Notes under the pieces: generated by a model
What the model saw: the letters and a program-made list of their open reading frames with translations, nothing else
Database searches by the model: none
What the model was told of the DNA's origin: nothing
Translations under genes and position numbers: made by a program
Part shown: positions 62,950 through 64,000 of the stretch, piece by piece
How positions within the stretch are numbered: position 1 is the first letter of the stretch
Layout of the letters: each line of letters begins with the position of its first letter
Source of the DNA: Hydractinia symbiolongicarpus
Taxonomy: Eukaryota; Cnidaria; Hydrozoa; Anthoathecata; Hydractiniidae
Assembly (NCBI RefSeq): GCF_029227915.1
Contig: NC_079876.1
Location: 30,725,828 to 30,789,827 of the forward strand
Direction: 5' to 3'
DNA length: 64,000 nucleotides

Positions 62950-63364
62950 CTATTTTCAAAAAATTTAAGATAGAAAAGTGCGAAAGAACTTTTATATTAT
63001 AATGTGCACTGACTAGGGTATAATTGACACACAGTTAATTTTTATTTCAGTGAGTGGGCAATTGTTTTATAGCTTGGGTACCCTGCTAGTGGTTAAATGG
63101 TAGTGAAAAGATGAAAACAAATTAAAAGAGGTTTTAATTAGTAAAAAACTGGGAGTCAAGAGAAGATTCACGCTATAGATAAATTGTGGCATGATATGTT
63201 TTTATTTTGTGCCTAGAACAATCAATATACACTACGAATAAAGGGCCACGTTACCTAACTTACAACTAATAATGAGCTGTCTTAAATACTGTTACTAATT
63301 CAGATTTACAAAGCATCTCCCAGGTATATATACTTCATGGTACGACAGGGAAATAAAGTAATAA

Positions 63365-63369
<5 letters not shown>

Positions 63370-63461
<92 letters not shown>

Positions 63462-63475
63462 GTAATAATAATAAT
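63370..63475. repeat. (AAT)n microsatellite, about 35 units
   Basis: An AAT tract with one AGT interruption near its right end. Poly-Leu and poly-Tyr frames across it are artefacts. Confidence 0.96.
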
Positions 63476-63479
63476 GGAT

Positions 63480-64000
63480 GGCCCAGAAAATCAAAGAAAA
63501 CTATAGTTAGTGGATTCTTTCTACTGGGACCCATTTTATTTTATTCATACAATCGAATTCCCAAATTGATTCAATATGCTGACGACAGTCCTGAATTTTA
63601 GCAGCTGAGTGATAATTTACTTGCCTCGATTGTTGCAGATGCGTGATGAATTTCACGCGTCTTGCCTTAATTGAGGAGAGTGATTATTCAGTTGTCATAA
63701 TTTGAGGTGCATGATAACACATATGAAAAGTGTGGACGTCTGGTAGGCTTACTGAGTAACGGATTATTGGCATCTTTATTAAAGGACCGTCTCAAAATTT
63801 CCGTACATAATTCGTATAATTTGTATCAAAACTTCGTATCAATGATCGGCCCTTAAAATTTGTGGTGCCATTCGGCACTGCCGACGTAATTGCCCACATA
63901 AAATACAAAGTTGCGTTGGCAAAAAAATTGCCAACATAATTTTGTTGTAAAATTAGAAAGAAATCCACAATAAAAAACGGTCAGTGTTATTATGAAGAAT
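63480..64000. other. No gene recognised
   Basis: I see no supportable exon or RNA gene in the last 520 bases. Confidence 0.45.

Overview
This window is eukaryotic nuclear DNA. It is strongly AT-rich, intron-dense and loaded with microsatellites, MITE-like elements and decayed retroelements. The recognisable genes are a full HOOK dynein adaptor, a TMEM272-like membrane protein, DZIP3-type HEPN proteins, an ankyrin-repeat protein and a PARP-type ADP-ribosyltransferase. Together with the style of the repeats they suggest an invertebrate metazoan, most likely a cnidarian and perhaps a hydrozoan. Species is not determinable from the sequence alone.

Left part (1-15 kb): the last two exons of an unidentified minus-strand gene (69-2590), a short intronless HEPN-domain gene on the plus strand (5485-6030), a long (AAT)n tract, a decayed non-LTR retrotransposon (about 8.9-10.2 kb, minus) and a decayed SF3-helicase/parvovirus-NS1-like fragment (about 12.7-13.4 kb, minus). 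Middle (15-35 kb): three 3' exons of a TMEM272-like gene (minus). Beside it lies a 3.9-kb interval bounded by TTAA and short inverted termini, which holds a transposase relic, a Helitron-like 3' end and a perfect 47-bp foldback. A gene-poor stretch follows. Then come a second HEPN gene overlapping a heptad-repeat ORF (26952-28224), an ankyrin exon (29496-29968), a pogo/Tigger-type MITE and a tRNA-derived SINE relic.

Right part (35.8-64 kb): an intronless 1312-residue PARP-domain gene (35878-39816, minus) whose centre is about 43 perfectly spaced 60-bp repeats, and a complete 24-exon HOOK gene (62134 down to 50534, minus; 723 codons plus stop, all phases consistent). Between them is an old tandem duplication of the PARP/HOOK junction. 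Next to the intact PARP gene sit six orphan HOOK 3' exons. Next to the intact HOOK gene sits an orphan, start-less PARP N-terminal fragment. This is exactly what one tandem duplication spanning the junction would leave.

Functionally, HOOK and TMEM272-like are housekeeping-type genes. The HEPN genes (one with an intact R-x4-H motif, one without), the ankyrin exon and the PARP gene belong to families often linked to RNA turnover, ubiquitin/ADP-ribose signalling and innate immunity. Their co-location within about 35 kb is observed; any joint function is inference.
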